This document shows, piece by piece, positions 1 to 11,718 of a stretch of 64,000 bases of DNA. The position numbers and the translations under genes are program-made. Source of the DNA: Helicostylum pulchrum (lineage: Eukaryota; Mucoromycota; Mucoromycetes; Mucorales; Mucoraceae). How positions within the stretch are numbered: the first letter of the stretch is position 1; each line of letters starts with the position of its first letter. The stretch is taken from contig JAIXMO010000088.1 of NCBI GenBank assembly GCA_025677825.1, positions 1-64,000 on the forward strand, read 5' to 3'. The notes under the pieces were generated by a model, which was given only the letters and a program-made list of their open reading frames with translations, made no database searches and was not told the DNA's origin.

Positions 1-298
1 GTTTACCAATCCATTCATTTCATCGCGAAAAAGATATACCCATTGATGAATGTATTATTTGTTTAGAGGAATACCAGGAAGGTGATAAAATACGAACTTT
101 ACCGTGTAAACATGAATTTCATAGTGCCTGTGTTGATCTTTGGCTTATCACCAGAAAAAAGTTTGTAAGTGTATATATATATTTCGTAAAATAATACAGC
201 TTAATGTTTTATATGTATAATAGTGTCCAATTTGTAAATATGATATATGTAAAAGAAAATATCAAGCAACTGAAAATACTCCATTATTATTAGTGTAG
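1..298 (+). CDS. RING-H2 finger protein, 3' end (partial)
   Basis: The window opens inside a coding exon, with the frame starting at base 3. An intron runs from 165 to 223 (GTAAGT...TAG) and the second exon ends with TAG at 296-298. The translated tail holds a complete RING-H2 finger: CIIC, then the Cys-x-His-x2-His core CKHEFH, then CPIC after the intron, so the intron splits the domain. Only about 13 residues follow the finger. C-terminal RING-H2 fingers of this type are usually E3 ubiquitin ligases, often membrane-anchored, but the N-terminal part that would show a transmembrane or PA domain lies outside the window. The domain call is firm; the substrate and location cannot be judged. Confidence 0.85.
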
Positions 299-353
299 TC
301 AAATAATATGTATAATAAATAAATAAAAAAAGAAAGAAAGGAAGAATTGAATA

Positions 354-1935
354 TTATCGTCTAGTTTGAGTAAAGGCACCAGGTCTTCTTGGTGGAAGTC
401 CACCCTATAAAAATATATATATACATATATATTAGTATGAACACATAAAAAAGCCTACCCTCTCCGTTTTTTTTACGCGTCTTACCTTCATATTCATAAA
501 TTCAGCTTCTAATTCTTCTTCTTCTGCAGTAGTTGAAACGGCATGAATATTATGTACGGCAGATTGTCGATCTATAATTTTTTTTTAAAAAATAAGTTTC
601 ACGTATACAAAAACGTTAAATGGTTGTACTTTTACTATGTCTTCTTCTTTCTTGACGTGATGGTGATGCACTACTATGTCTATCAAAATTAGCCCTTTTA
701 CGTAGGCTACGCTTATTATTCACTTTGGAGTAGGCATCACGGAACAGCTCTTTTGCGTCGAATTCACCATCGTCTTTATCGTCTTTAATTTGCTTCTTTT
801 TATCTTCAATCGATTGTAAAACCATATCATGTAAATTATGTCTTTCATTCTAAGCTTATTTTAGTTTTTTCTTTTCTTTTTTTTTAAAAAAAAAGAAAGA
901 GTATTTACCTCGTATTCATCTTGTAATATTGCTTTTTCTTGATCGTACTGATACTTTGTTAATGTCAATTCATAGTTCTTATAATACTCTGCATATTCAA
1001 TTGTCCGTTCGCGAGTTAATTCAATGTCCGTCATTGTTTCTTTGAAAGCCGAGTGCGTCCCTTTAAAAAAAGTATTAGGGGGGGGGGGCGCGAATCTTTG
1101 GAAATAAACTTTCTTTTTTACCTTCTTGAATCGATTGAATTTCTTCTTGTAAAGATTGTAACTTTTCTCGATAAATTCTATTAGAAGGAATATTAAAGTG
1201 ACGGTACTAAAGAACGGAAGAAAAAAAAAACGTACTCGTCGCACTGTTCCCAAAACTCACTGTCCATCCATGTCATTAAATCATTGAATTCCCGTATCCG
1301 ACGTAATATTTTATTCTCATTCAATTCTATTGGTTCTTCTGGAATAATCAGAGAAAAAAAAAAGTGTAAATTTTACACAGCATCACATTTTAATACCTTA
1401 TCAAAAAAAAAAAAAAAGATGACGTGCGTAAATTACCTTGCCAACTGTTATAATGAGGTTGATATGGAGGATCTTCATAAACATACTCATCACGCTGAGA
1501 AGTTTGTGTGACCAAAGTATTTGCGGCGGTATTAGGGGTAGAAAATTGGATTGGCTGATGGTAAGAAGGAGGTTGCCAATTATATGGATCGATGGGATTA
1601 TAATTTCCGTTATTGTTCTGTGCAGGTAGCGGTTGTAATGGTCTATAGTGTGTATTATTGTCAAAAGGTGGATAGTACTCTCTTGCGGGTGCAGAATTAT
1701 ACATGTATGGAAGTGGAGGAGGTAACATAGGAGTTGAACTAGAAGGAGGAGGTGGAGAAGGGTGTCGCGTATAATAAGGAAAATGTTCGTTACTTTGATT
1801 AGAAGTAGTGGATGGTGTTGGGTATGATTTCGTCAATTGACTTGGTTGTGATGACGCTTGCGACATGTTTGTATTATTAGGGTGTATCGAATCTGCACCT
1901 GCCTGTGCAACAATAAAGCCAAACTGAGGCAACAT
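354..1935 (-). CDS. Sds3/BRMS1-like histone deacetylase complex subunit
   Basis: Seven exons (1437-1935, 1236-1338, 1122-1177, 909-1060, 636-849, 486-571, 354-404) join in frame to 386 residues. Residues 1-165 are low-complexity (Pro, Ser, Asn, Tyr). They are followed by a charged helical region with the Sds3-family signature: DEIYREKLQSLQEEIQSI, then a stretch of coiled coil ending LHDMVLQSIEDKKK. The tail is basic (RRRH...) and ends GGLPPRRPGAF. Sds3 and BRMS1 proteins dimerise through this coiled coil and tie Sin3 to the Rpd3/HDAC1 deacetylase in the nucleus. The long Pro/Asn-rich N-terminus is not typical of animal BRMS1. The start ATG is the first in the open frame. The family assignment comes from recognised sequence pattern only, so Sds3 versus another coiled-coil HDAC subunit is not fully settled. 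Confidence 0.7.
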
Positions 1936-2231
1936 TTTATTTTCTAACCAAAAAAAAAAAAGAAAGAAAGAAAGAAAGAAAGTTGTCTCTCTCCAAAGTG
2001 GGAGGATTTTTATTTATTTTTTCCCTTTTTTTTTAATAAGCGCCCTGCTTATTTTATTGTTTTAAGAAGTTACCTTGTAAACAACAACAACAACAATTAC
2101 AAAAAGGATTTACTGAAAACTACGCACCTTCATTATTTATGTGTAAATCACTCTTGAGCAATCCTTTTTTTTTAAAAAAAAACTATATTAAATAAACAGC
2201 TTTAAAAAATGATTTATTTATCGTTACACAA

Positions 2232-3052
2232 TTAACTTTCTTCTGAACCTGTAGCTGAATAAATATGCTTTCCTCTTTGTTGATAAGTTGTCATACCTTT
2301 TCCACTACCTACAACACCAACTGTAAAAATATATATATAGAATGATGAATACATTAAAACAATTGTAATAATATAATTGATCCCCCCCCCCCCTTACCTT
2401 TGCCTTCAGGGTTATCAGGTGTCTTGAATATACTCTTCTTATTAATTACGGGTACAATCTTCTTCTTTTTACTACTTGATCCTGTAGCAAAATTTAACCA
2501 GGCATTCTTTTTATTTTCAAATTCAACAGCCTTCTTCTTTTTAGGCACGACAGGAGCACTTGGGTCCTTTGGAGAGGCGGGTGCTTCCTTCTTCTTCTTT
2601 TTAGGACCCTCTACATTTTCAAAAATACCTACTCGTTTTTTATCGACAATGGCTTTAATGTCTTCTGCCTTTACAAACTCGGATTCAGAGTATCCTTTGA
2701 ATTTCACAGAGAATACTTGATCGGCTCCACCGATGGCTGTAATAATTGCTCTATAGAATTGGCCATCTCCCGACCAACGTGCCATCACTTCTTGATCAAC
2801 TGAAAACTCATGGCTCTTTAAAGCAGTCGTGGTTACGTTTGTATGACTACTGCTAGGTGCAGGCTGTGTCTTTCTTTTGTTGTTGCTGACAGTTTCTTCA
2901 TGCGTGATGGCATTAGCTGCTTCAAACATGTTGATTAATTCCTTTAAATCACTCTGTAATTTTAATAACTCTTCATTTTCTGCGTCGCTTTCTAACGCAA
3001 GTTCAACTTGTTCTAATTGAAACTTGTATGATTCGATTTCTTCTGCACTCAT
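2232..3052 (-). CDS. spf30: SPF30/SMNDC1-like Tudor splicing factor
   Basis: Two exons (2398-3052 and 2232-2320) give 247 residues, close to the roughly 240 of human SMNDC1. The N-terminus is a short coiled coil (YKFQLEQVELALESD). A Tudor domain follows at about residues 83-135, recognisable from VMARWSGDGQFYRAIITAI and the FKGYSESEFV turn. Lys-rich linkers come next, and then the conserved C-terminal signature KSIFKTPDNPEGKVG...GMTTYQQRGKH shared with SPF30 proteins. SPF30 binds symmetrically dimethylated arginines on Sm proteins and is needed to assemble the U4/U6.U5 tri-snRNP in the nucleus. The single intron, 2321-2397, contains a run of C's next to its donor. The gene starts 115 bp from the divergent F-box gene. 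Confidence 0.88.
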
Positions 3053-3167
3053 TGTTTCTAATAAAAAAAAAAAAAGAAAAAAGACTAGGGATTAAAAAAT
3101 AAAAAAAATGCCATTATTTTTATATAAATGTTAATAACAGTCCCATTTGTAAAAAAACACTTTTTTT
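3053..3167. promoter_or_regulatory. Shared divergent promoter, spf30 / F-box gene
   Basis: Only 115 bp separate the start codons of two genes that point away from each other. The strip is A-rich, and a TATA-like TATATAAA at 3121-3128 lies about 40 bp before the F-box start codon. No comparable box is obvious for the leftward gene. Transcription starts cannot be placed from sequence. Confidence 0.4.
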
Positions 3168-4817
3168 ATGGATGCTTTACCTGTTGAAGTACTAAGGTTA
3201 GTTGGATCTTACCTTAACCAAGTAAACCAAAAATCATGCACACTTGTATGCCAATCATGGTACAAAATATTTCAACCGTTGGTCTTTCAAAAAGCAGTGC
3301 TTACCTCACCGACGCAACTACTGTCATATATGCAACAAAAACCCACCTTGAAAAGTCTAACGCAATCGCTTCATTTTAACGTACCATTAACTGACGAAAC
3401 CTTACTTGAGTTTGCAACCACATGTCCTCGCGTCCACACACTTACTTTATTCATTAACCTGCTAAATAACCTTTCGATCCCTGAAACAGTCTCTGTCATT
3501 ACCACACACTGGTCACGGACACTGATCAAGATTCGAATGGATGAACTCTTGTTGCCCAAAGTACTACCACTACTATGTCATCAGTTGCAAGAAGTCACTG
3601 GTAGTTGGGGCAGCTTACTCGACGCTGATCGTTGCTTGATCGCTATGCCAAAACTTTTTATACTCGATGTAGATAACGATGATGAATATGAATTGACGAT
3701 ACCCGTACTAGATCTCATGAGAATAGCGTATCCCCGTTTAAAAAAGCTAACTGCTTCTTATTTTAATTTAAAGCAAGTACACGACCATACGCCCGTCGTT
3801 GTTCCTTTCCCGCTGGTGCGCTCGTTTCATCTTTTAAACAGTAACGATCTCGATTGTGGGTTACGACAGATTATGAAAATGTTTAGTGATTTAAAAGAGT
3901 ATTCGGTTATTCGGTCGTATGTCAGTGATAGCAGTACAGAGGACAGGAAAAAACTGTTCAAGGACTTGGCTTTAGTGCATCCTTCTATTTGTGACTTGAA
4001 ACTTGATCTGTTTACGGATCTCGCGCTGTATTCTTGTTTTACGCGCATCACGTCGTTGCAGCTGGAAGCGATCCCGGAGGAGGATATTATTAGCCACCGC
4101 GTATCTGTTGATTTGATTAAATTGGTGTCCGGGTTACCTCTGCTAAAACACTTTAAATTGTACGGCATTGTTCATTTGGAGTCCAACGAATCTTTAAATC
4201 ATTACTTGCTCAACACATACCAATCGGGTTGCACTTTAACCGATCAATTAGAAGATGACGAAGAAGAAGAGCAAGAAGACGAAAACGATTTGTTTGAGAT
4301 ATCAACGGATGATATACACTACAGCAAAAGAGAACTGTACAAAAATATACTCGTAAAGAAAATCCTACCGAAAACACCCATTTGGAATATCCAGCCTAAC
4401 CTGTCAACATACAACCCCTCATCATTACTAGACACTGCTATATCAAAACTTGTTTCGTTAACTATTGAAATGACTACACTTCGAAACCCAACTTTCCAGT
4501 GGTTAAAATACAACTGTCCGTTACTGCAAGAATTGCATGTACTGAAGACAGAACCGTACCCTTACGCCGTCATTGAACTAGGACCCAACGTGCATACTTT
4601 TACGTTATCGTTCAATAGACGGTACGACAGTCTCGAATTACCTATTCTTTGCCTAAATAATACGGTTTCGTTAGAGTACGTAGGCAACAAATACAAACAA
4701 ACTGAATATGCGAAACAAATGACTCGAATTACCAACGCGTACAAGATTCATGTTCATTTTACAAGCTCGCTGCGAGAATTTAAATTTTGTGGTCATCTTA
4801 TATTTTTACCTGAATAA
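3168..4817 (+). CDS. F-box protein with degenerate leucine-rich repeats
   Basis: A single exon encodes 549 residues. The N-terminal 45 residues form an F-box: MDALPVEVLRLVGSYL, then SCTLVCQSWYKIFQPLVF, with the LP start and the WY near its end that bind Skp1. The rest has irregular leucine-rich units of 25-30 residues (for example LYSCFTRITSLQLEAI and TCPRVHTLTLFINLL), the usual substrate-recognition part. A very acidic loop (EDDEEEEQEDEND) lies near residue 365. Such proteins recruit substrates to SCF ubiquitin ligases. It resembles the F-box gene at 13412 in length and plan, so the two may be members of a lineage-expanded family. The substrate is unknown. The first ATG follows a good TATA-like box at about 40 bp. 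Confidence 0.85.
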   Translation: MDALPVEVLRLVGSYLNQVNQKSCTLVCQSWYKIFQPLVFQKAVLTSPTQLLSYMQQKPTLKSLTQSLHFNVPLTDETLLEFATTCPRVHTLTLFINLLNNLSIPETVSVITTHWSRTLIKIRMDELLLPKVLPLLCHQLQEVTGSWGSLLDADRCLIAMPKLFILDVDNDDEYELTIPVLDLMRIAYPRLKKLTASYFNLKQVHDHTPVVVPFPLVRSFHLLNSNDLDCGLRQIMKMFSDLKEYSVIRSYVSDSSTEDRKKLFKDLALVHPSICDLKLDLFTDLALYSCFTRITSLQLEAIPEEDIISHRVSVDLIKLVSGLPLLKHFKLYGIVHLESNESLNHYLLNTYQSGCTLTDQLEDDEEEEQEDENDLFEISTDDIHYSKRELYKNILVKKILPKTPIWNIQPNLSTYNPSSLLDTAISKLVSLTIEMTTLRNPTFQWLKYNCPLLQELHVLKTEPYPYAVIELGPNVHTFTLSFNRRYDSLELPILCLNNTVSLEYVGNKYKQTEYAKQMTRITNAYKIHVHFTSSLREFKFCGHLIFLPE

Positions 4818-5571
4818 AAAAAAAAAAGATCGCCTATTGTTACACTGTAATTTCAAAATTAAGGTTTCACGAAAAAAAGAAAGCTGTATGCGGTTACTTG
4901 ACAATTACCCGCACCCAGGTCTAATAAGTCTTTTGCCGTACTTTTCTTGTAAAAAGCTTTCAGCTTTAGTTCATTCCTCCCTTGTCTACTATTTAAGACT
5001 CAAGAGAATCTTGCCGCGGCACCATTTAATAATAAGTAGATATAACCTGGGTTTAACTTTATTTTACGAAAGAAAAAAAAGTGAGTTTTTCAAAAACAAG
5101 TTTCACGTAATGATGTCTTATTACCACGAGTGTTTCAATTTTACCTATGACAGTAAAGAGTTGTATAAACTGGTTCAGTAATTCAGAACCATCTATTTTT
5201 GAATCACACGTGTGATGTTTGATTTGATCAAAACGCTGATAAAAAAGGTACACAACGCTCCCTTGACTTTATTTTTAGCGCATTGTTTTACTCGGTAAAA
5301 CAAAAAAAAAAGTACATATTCAGCTTGGCTCCTGAAGCTGTGGCACATTGTACGACACTAGTATAAATAATTTTCCCAAAAGTAGTTTCATCCCCCTTTT
5401 TTGGTCCTTTTGAAAAAAGTGGTTTTATATAAATAAAAAAAGATGATAAAAAAGTAATAATATACATGCAAAAGAAGAGAAAAAAAAAAGAAGGGGGGTA
5501 GGTGAGTTAGGAAGGTTGTTTGAAAACACCATGCTTTTTTTTTAAAGAAAAAAAAAAAGGTTAATCTATTT

Positions 5572-6867
5572 TTACATATCTGGTGTGTTTTCTCTTGTAG
5601 AGAACCTAGCGGTACTGTTATTATTTGATTTCAAAGCAGCGGCAGCACTCTTGGTGGACAAGGCATGCGACTTTACATAATCGGGCGTGGTCAAGTACAC
5701 GACGCTTCCGTGACTTTCATTCATTGGTGAGTTGAGCCTGAACTCACTATTTGCAATTGTCGATGTTGAATCGTTATCGTTCATCATGGCGTATTTTGCA
5801 AACTCTTCATTATCGCCAAAGAACTTTGATATCTTTGCATGTTCCTTATTTGACTGGTAGCGATGTAAAAACCAAAGCAAAGCCAAGATGAAACAAACAA
5901 AGATGACTACGCAGGCACCTAAAACACCCCACAGCCACGCCTTGATCTTTCGAAACATGTCGGGTCCGTTGATGCAGACGTCAAAGTTGGAGCAGGTGTT
6001 GGAGACGCATTCGCGGTCTTGTGAGCAGGCAGCGTCGTTGGGTTTGGAGTTGATACAGGTGGAGTCGAGGTCACAGTATGTGCCTTCAGTGCAGTTGTCT
6101 CGGATAATGGTTTGTTGGATAGAATCACCTACAGCATCATAGGCAGTGTAAACGGTACTATATAAAAAAGTTGTTATTGTTACGCTAAAGTTTTTTTTTT
6201 TTTTTTTTTTAGCTAAAATGGTTTATAATTCCTTACGTATCGGTACCACAGTTTCCGCCAAGTGGCGCTCCTTTAATAAAGCAAGTGCTGTTTAAACAAA
6301 TCGAGGTTGTACCGGTACATTCATCATCTCTTTGCTATATATATTTTATCAGTTAGTAAAAAAAAAAAAAAAAAATCATTTCTGGTTTTTATATAGTTTT
6401 ACAATTTCACAAATGGAACCAATTGAAACAGCAGGTGTACACTGTGACCGATTATCAGGACAGTAAGTGTCGATACCACATCGAGGTGGGTAAGGTCTCT
6501 TTTCTAAATCCCATCTGATTTAAAAATAGAAATAAAATTAGTTGTTTAATAGAAAAAATAAATAAAGGGGATACTTTACCCTTGGATATAATCAGCGTTG
6601 GAACAACCTTTGTAAGCACAAGTACTGCTGCTTGGCTCACAAAACAAGTAGACATCTTCACAGGAATCATCGTACTGCCAACTCTCTCTATAATATAGTT
6701 TATGTTAGAAAAACGGTCTCTTTGTGTGATAAGCAATCTTTTTTTTTTTTTTTTTTTTTTTTTTACCTGTACATTGGAGTTGGATCACACATTTGACCCA
6801 ACTTTAACGAATATACATTTGTTATCGATAAAAAGAATAAACTCGAAAAGATATAGAATAAATGCAT
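5572..6867 (-). CDS. Cysteine-rich type I membrane protein, unknown function
   Basis: Five exons (6767-6867, 6580-6687, 6403-6514, 6237-6334, 5572-6157) join in frame to 334 residues. The start MHLFYIFSSLFFLSITNVYS is a clear signal peptide. It leads into an ectodomain of about 185 residues with many evenly spaced cysteines and repeated motifs of the type CxxxSSTC and CTGTTSICLNSTC. A single transmembrane helix follows (VLGACVVIFVCFILALLWFL), then a cytoplasmic tail of about 105 residues rich in Ser, Asn and Ala. The plan resembles secreted or surface Cys-rich proteins common in zygomycete fungi, but I recognise no named family. Signal peptide, cysteine pattern and membrane helix are seen directly; a role as a wall or surface sensor would be a guess. 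Confidence 0.8.
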
Positions 6868-6975
6868 TTTTTGAATTTTTACAGTAAAAAAAGAAGAAGA
6901 GCAAAAAAATGTTGACAATGAAAATAGATTTTTTTTTATACAAAATGAAAAAAAAGCGGACTTTTTATTTTATTT

Positions 6976-8078
6976 TTATAATTCAACACAAGTAGATCCG
7001 TCAGTAACTACATCCAAGACTTTATAAAAGCAATCAAAGTCGCCGTGTTGCTTGAATAAAGACATGGCAGCTTCAGCAATAGCGTCAAAGTTCTTGGTAG
7101 CTAAAGCTAAAATAGTAGGACCAGCACCAGAAAGGCAAATACCGAGTAAACCGTCGTATTTTTCGTATGTGATGGTAGATAAGATCTCTGGGAGACCGGG
7201 AATCAAAGTTTTACGGTAGGGTTGGTGAATTTTATCTTGCATAGCGTTATAAATTAATTCCGCATTAGGTGGTGATTGTCCTAAAGCAGTAGTTAATACT
7301 GCTAATCTTTGGAAATTAAATACCTACAACAGAAATATACATATTTAGCGGGGGATTTTTTTTTTTTTTTCTAAAAAAATAAATTGCTTACAACATCTTG
7401 TCTAACATATTCAGTAGGAAGTACAGCTCTAGCTTTTGCTGTAGCAACTTGGAATTGAGGTACAATAGCAATACACTTAATTTCCTTTGCCCAACCCAAA
7501 TTAACATAATGTCCAATACCGCGAGGAGGTTGAGGTACTTGCTGCGATAAAGCGATATCCAACAAAGATTCCGAAGCTGGCACGCCTTCCATATCCTTGG
7601 GATCTAATTCGCGTAAGTATGAAGCAACAAAGCCACCCATCAAAGCGGCAGCGACGTTATCGGGGTGACGTTCAATCATCAAACAGTAATCTAATAATCT
7701 ATTTCTATCCAAGTTTAATTGACCCAAGGCGTTGCCCAACAAGACACCACTTACAACAGCAGCGCCAGAAGAACCAAGACCACGACCCAAAGGAATAGGG
7801 TTGTGAACATGGATCTTGAGAGGTTGAGGAAGTTCTGAAATGCCGTTTGCAGAGAGCACGTAAAGAGCGGTCTTGGTAATCAAGTTTTGCTCTGGAGTAA
7901 GTGGAACATCCGTGGCGCCTTCTCCGGAATAGGTCATTTCAAATGCGGGTCCTTCCTTGAGGATTTCTACGTCGAGTGTAAGGTATAATGAGAGTGAAAT
8001 ACCAAGTACGTCAAATCCAGGGCCAATATTGGCTGTAGAACAAGGTGACTTGATATGATACTTTCTAGGTGTGTTCAT
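6976..8078 (-). CDS. THR1: Homoserine kinase
   Basis: Two exons (7392-8078, 6976-7323) encode 344 residues, the usual size for fungal Thr1. It phosphorylates homoserine to O-phosphohomoserine with ATP, the penultimate step of threonine synthesis, in the cytosol. GHMP-kinase motifs are clear: the N-terminal SPCSTANIGPGFDVLG, the ATP-binding glycine loop PLGRGLGSSGAAVVSG at about residues 97-112, IERHPDNVAAALMGGF after it, and the C-terminal GICLSGAGPTILAL. The intron 7324-7391 is GT-AG and poly-T rich on the plus strand. Nothing is missing. No threonine-pathway neighbour lies nearby. Confidence 0.96.
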
Positions 8079-9840
8079 CTTTTTTTTTTTTTTTCTAAAA
8101 AAAACAAGTGAAAAGAGAGAGAGAGAGAGAGAGAGAAAGAAAGGGGAGTACCTTGTAATGGAGTTTTTTTTTTAAAAAAAATATCTTGAAATTGTCAAAT
8201 TACATCCATTCCCATCTCCGGTGAATGGGACTGGTTTTTTTTATGTGAGCCTTTCTTTGTCACAGACCTGTGGTACATGATCTGAGCTCGCTATTGGATT
8301 ACTCTTCCCCTTTCCATCACTTACTTGGTGTTTACTTATTTTATAGCATGATATTACTTTTTTTCTTTTTACTTTAGAAAAATATACATATTTTTTTAAA
8401 AGCGGAAAAAGAAAAATAAACACTATATTCTTACCTAAAATCGTTTCACCTTACAAATGTTCCGATTGAATTACACATTGCATAAACAGTGAAACCAAAA
8501 ACATTTTTTTTTTATCAAGCTCTATATTATTCTTGAAAGTCCCTGTAACTTTTAGAAGGTGAGTTCAAACTGATTTGAAGCAATGATAATTATTTGAAAA
8601 ATGGGGTTTTGTAAGGATATACCATTACCCCCCGGCACCAGGTTCTTTTCGCGCACCCGAAACAGTGATCTGTGCGAAGCACTTTCTTAACCAGTCTCTC
8701 CCGAAACTTTTTTTACTTGGTACGTTGCACTTTGACCAAGTGTTGTAATACGATTTCAATGGGGTGGTGCATTGTATTCTTTTCCACTGCCCCGTGACAT
8801 AATTGGTCCCATGCATATGCCAAAAGGTCTCTTTGTCTCTGTCTTTTTGAGGAGTGCATAAACAAAAACAAAAAAAACGCGTTTTAATAGGCAAGCAAGA
8901 AAAACTAGTGTAAAATGAACGGAATTCGGAAAAAAGTAGAATCACATGATGCACCCTAAATGTACACACTTGCGAGAAATGTTTGGATTTAACATTAAAA
9001 AAAATATTTTAGTTGTGCTACGAATTTGATTTTCGCCTGGCTCCCATCAAAAGACTTTGTATCTTTTTCCTTGCGCAATAAAACGGCATAAAAAAAAGGG
9101 GTTGGAATAGAATTGCATTAAAAAAGTAACAAGCTCATCCAATATATAAATGCTCGTGTTTATATAAAGTTAGAGTTGTACCAAGATTCAATTCTATCGT
9201 TCCCCCCCTTTTTTTTTATGTTATTTGAGGCCGGAAAGGCTATAATTAGACTTTGTTTTGACAGTCACAAACAAAGCAAAGGTCACACAAACAAAATCAA
9301 AACAAAAACTTACATGTTTATTAAAAAGGTTTACTTTGTTAGAGACAAAAGAGAAAAAGATTATTTTCCATTTTTGTTTGAGCGGAAAAAAGTACAAGGC
9401 TAAAAAAAGAGCTGAGAGAGAAATAGGCTTTTTGATAAACTTTTTTTCAGGTTTTTTTTTTTTGGACACGTGGTAAATATTAAATCACTAGCGCTAAAAT
9501 GGCTTACGTTTCTGTACAAAGAGCCTAGCGATTATTTTTGCATAAAAAAAAATAGGATAGAAAAGAGTATGTTTTACATTAAAACAGAGAGAGAGAGAAA
9601 AGCGGACAGTAAAACCTAGACTGGGTGCAGTGTACCAGTCAAATTGCACTGTATTAAAAGAAATCCCTGCTTTATAACGAATCGGTGTTATTGGCTAAAA
9701 TAGAAAAAGAATGATACTCCTCAAATAAGATTGAGTCCAATAACCTAAAAAAAATTGGGTATTTAATTGAACCATCTATTTTCTTTTCTTTTTTTCTTTT
9801 TTTCTTTACATCTTTTTTTTTAAAAAAAAACCCCATAAAC
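8079..9840. other. Gene-poor upstream region
   Basis: About 1.8 kb lies between two genes that point away from each other, so it is the promoter side of both. It holds a GA-rich microsatellite at 8115-8137, several poly-A and poly-T tracts, and a TATATAAA-like stretch near 9140-9166. Open frames on both strands have no protein-like composition. A long 5' leader for the gene at 9841 is possible. Confidence 0.5.
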
Positions 9841-10424
9841 ATGAGTCCTGTAAACCATAACAATAACTCTATTACTTACTATAATAACATGCCTCACTAT
9901 CATCATCCCCAAGGTAGTAATAATACATGTACATAATAATCAAATATACTAAACTCTTTCTAGTATCATCACCTTCCTTTTCTTCTGCATCTTCTTCAAC
10001 TAGTTCTTCAATCTCTTCAGCGGCTAGACTAGGTCAAATAAGAGCACAACTTGAACTGGCACGAAACTTTTATGATGATTTTGAATTCTGTCCTGTTCAA
10101 TGTTCGTCAGAAGTATTAGAACATCGTGATCGTATCCAACAAAGACTATCACCTCAATCTTCTCCAAATACCTCGCCCTCCATGTCTTTTGCTAGTCGTA
10201 CTAGTAGCAGTAGTGGTAGTAATAGTCAAGGCAGTAATAACACTACGCCAAAATCAAGAAGAGCTATTCCTATCATCGATCCTGCTAATATGGCTCCTGT
10301 TTCTGTACCTAACCAACAATTCATAATGAAAACCTCTCCTATCTTTGGTCAGCAAAACCAATATTGGAATCATGGAAGTAGATCTCCTATGAATGGTAGC
10401 TATTATGATGTTCTTGTTCAATAA
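9841..10424 (+). CDS. Ser/Asn-rich protein, unknown function
   Basis: Exon 1 (9841-9913) encodes MSPVNHNNNS and a His/Asn-rich start. The intron 9914-9963 is GTAGTA...TAG, and exon 2 runs to TAA at 10424, giving 177 residues. After a Ser-rich block comes a short, probably helical segment of normal composition, IRAQLELARNFYDDFEFCPV, which is the part most likely to be conserved. Many S-P pairs (SPQSSPNTSPS) suggest regulation by proline-directed kinases. The C-terminus is Asn/Gly/Ser-rich. I do not recognise the family. Composition suggests a regulatory, mostly disordered protein. The 3' flank carries T-rich tracts and AATAAA-type signals. Confidence 0.65.
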
Positions 10425-11718
10425 TTATTTTTGTTTTTCTTTTCATTATTTGTCCTCCCTATTTGTTAAATACTCTCTCTCTTTATCACGCATATACCTT
10501 ATATTGTTTGTTTCTTCTTTTCTATTTATTTTCTTTTCAGCATTCCCTTTCCCTGTTTCATTATTTCTCATATCTTATGTGTGCATCGTTTCTTTTTCTT
10601 TTCTTTTGTACAGTACAGTAATAAAATAAAATTTTGACCACCATTTTAAAAAGAAAAAAACAGTACATGCTGCTACAACTTTCTTTTTTTTTTTCGCTCG
10701 CATGATTTTTTTATCAGCCAAACACTAAAAGTAAACAGGAAGACAAATAAAAACAGTAAAAAGTTACCCGCGGGAATTGTTAAATCATAAAGTAACAAAT
10801 GTTGTACTGAGATGAAGGATTAAGAAGCTTTTTTTTTTCTCTAAACAATTACAGTCAAGTAATTCTACTAATCTCAATTTACAAGTAAATAAAAAAAGTC
10901 CCAAGAAAAAAAAACAAGCAAGTAACTTTAAACAGAAAGCCACGCTAACACACTACTATCAAAAACACCCTAAAACGTACAAGGAGCTAAAGAAGTTCTT
11001 CCCGCACCATCATCAAAAAACAATTTCAAAGGCAGTGCAATTATTCCATGTTTACATCTGGAACCTACAAAAGGAATGCGTTGTGGGTTTATGATTTTAT
11101 CAAAAGTATAATAAGAGCGAGTTCCGCTTCCGTTTTTTTTTGTTTTGTTTTCTTCGGAAGCAACAAAGCACTACCAAAGACGAGCAAAGGGCCTACTGCT
11201 TTTCGATTAGGAAACTTTTATAATTGATATGATTGGTTGAAAACAAAATTATGCCTACTGATTTGTTGCATGTTATTTGAAATTCTTGCACTTTTGGTGT
11301 GTTCATTTTATTCTATTATTTCTGCTTCTACGACAACAGTTTGGTTTCGAAATAGAAGAAAAACGAAAAGAAATTTACGAGCAATCGAAGAAAATGAAGA
11401 AAAGAAAGAGAAGTAGTGTTATAACCCATTATTGTTCATCTGTTATCCTCTTTAAAACCCGTGTTTCTAAGTAAATATTTAGGCATTACTTCTAAAAAAA
11501 GGTCATTTTAACAGCGATCGAAATAAGGTGTTTTCTTTGTGTAATTAAAAGTCGATAAACGATTCTTTTGTCCAGGTTATTTAGTAAAAGTTAGTTTTTA
11601 GGAACAACGGTTTTGCGGCTCAAAAAAATAAAAATTTTAAGCCCGTCATTACTCTTTTTAATTTTTTATCTACAAGATATATCTAAAACAACTATTTTGC
11701 ATTATACAACTCGGGCCC
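10425..11718. other. 3' flank and intergenic DNA
   Basis: About 1.3 kb of AT-rich sequence follows the Ser-rich gene. It has CT-rich 3' UTR-like DNA to about 10630 with AATAAAATAAA, then anonymous DNA. No exon-like stretch, RNA gene or strong repeat is seen. A short word, TTTTTAGGAACAA near 11595, recurs in similar form near 15605 and 24710 and may belong to a dispersed repeat. Confidence 0.4.

Noticed and set aside
4850..5181. Frame after the first F-box gene (MRLLDNYPHPGLISLL)
   Set aside because: No motif and no clear promoter; most likely 3' flank, though a decayed F-box relative cannot be ruled out.
8625..8969. 114-codon minus-strand frame
   Set aside because: No domain, no splice context and unusual composition; probably chance.
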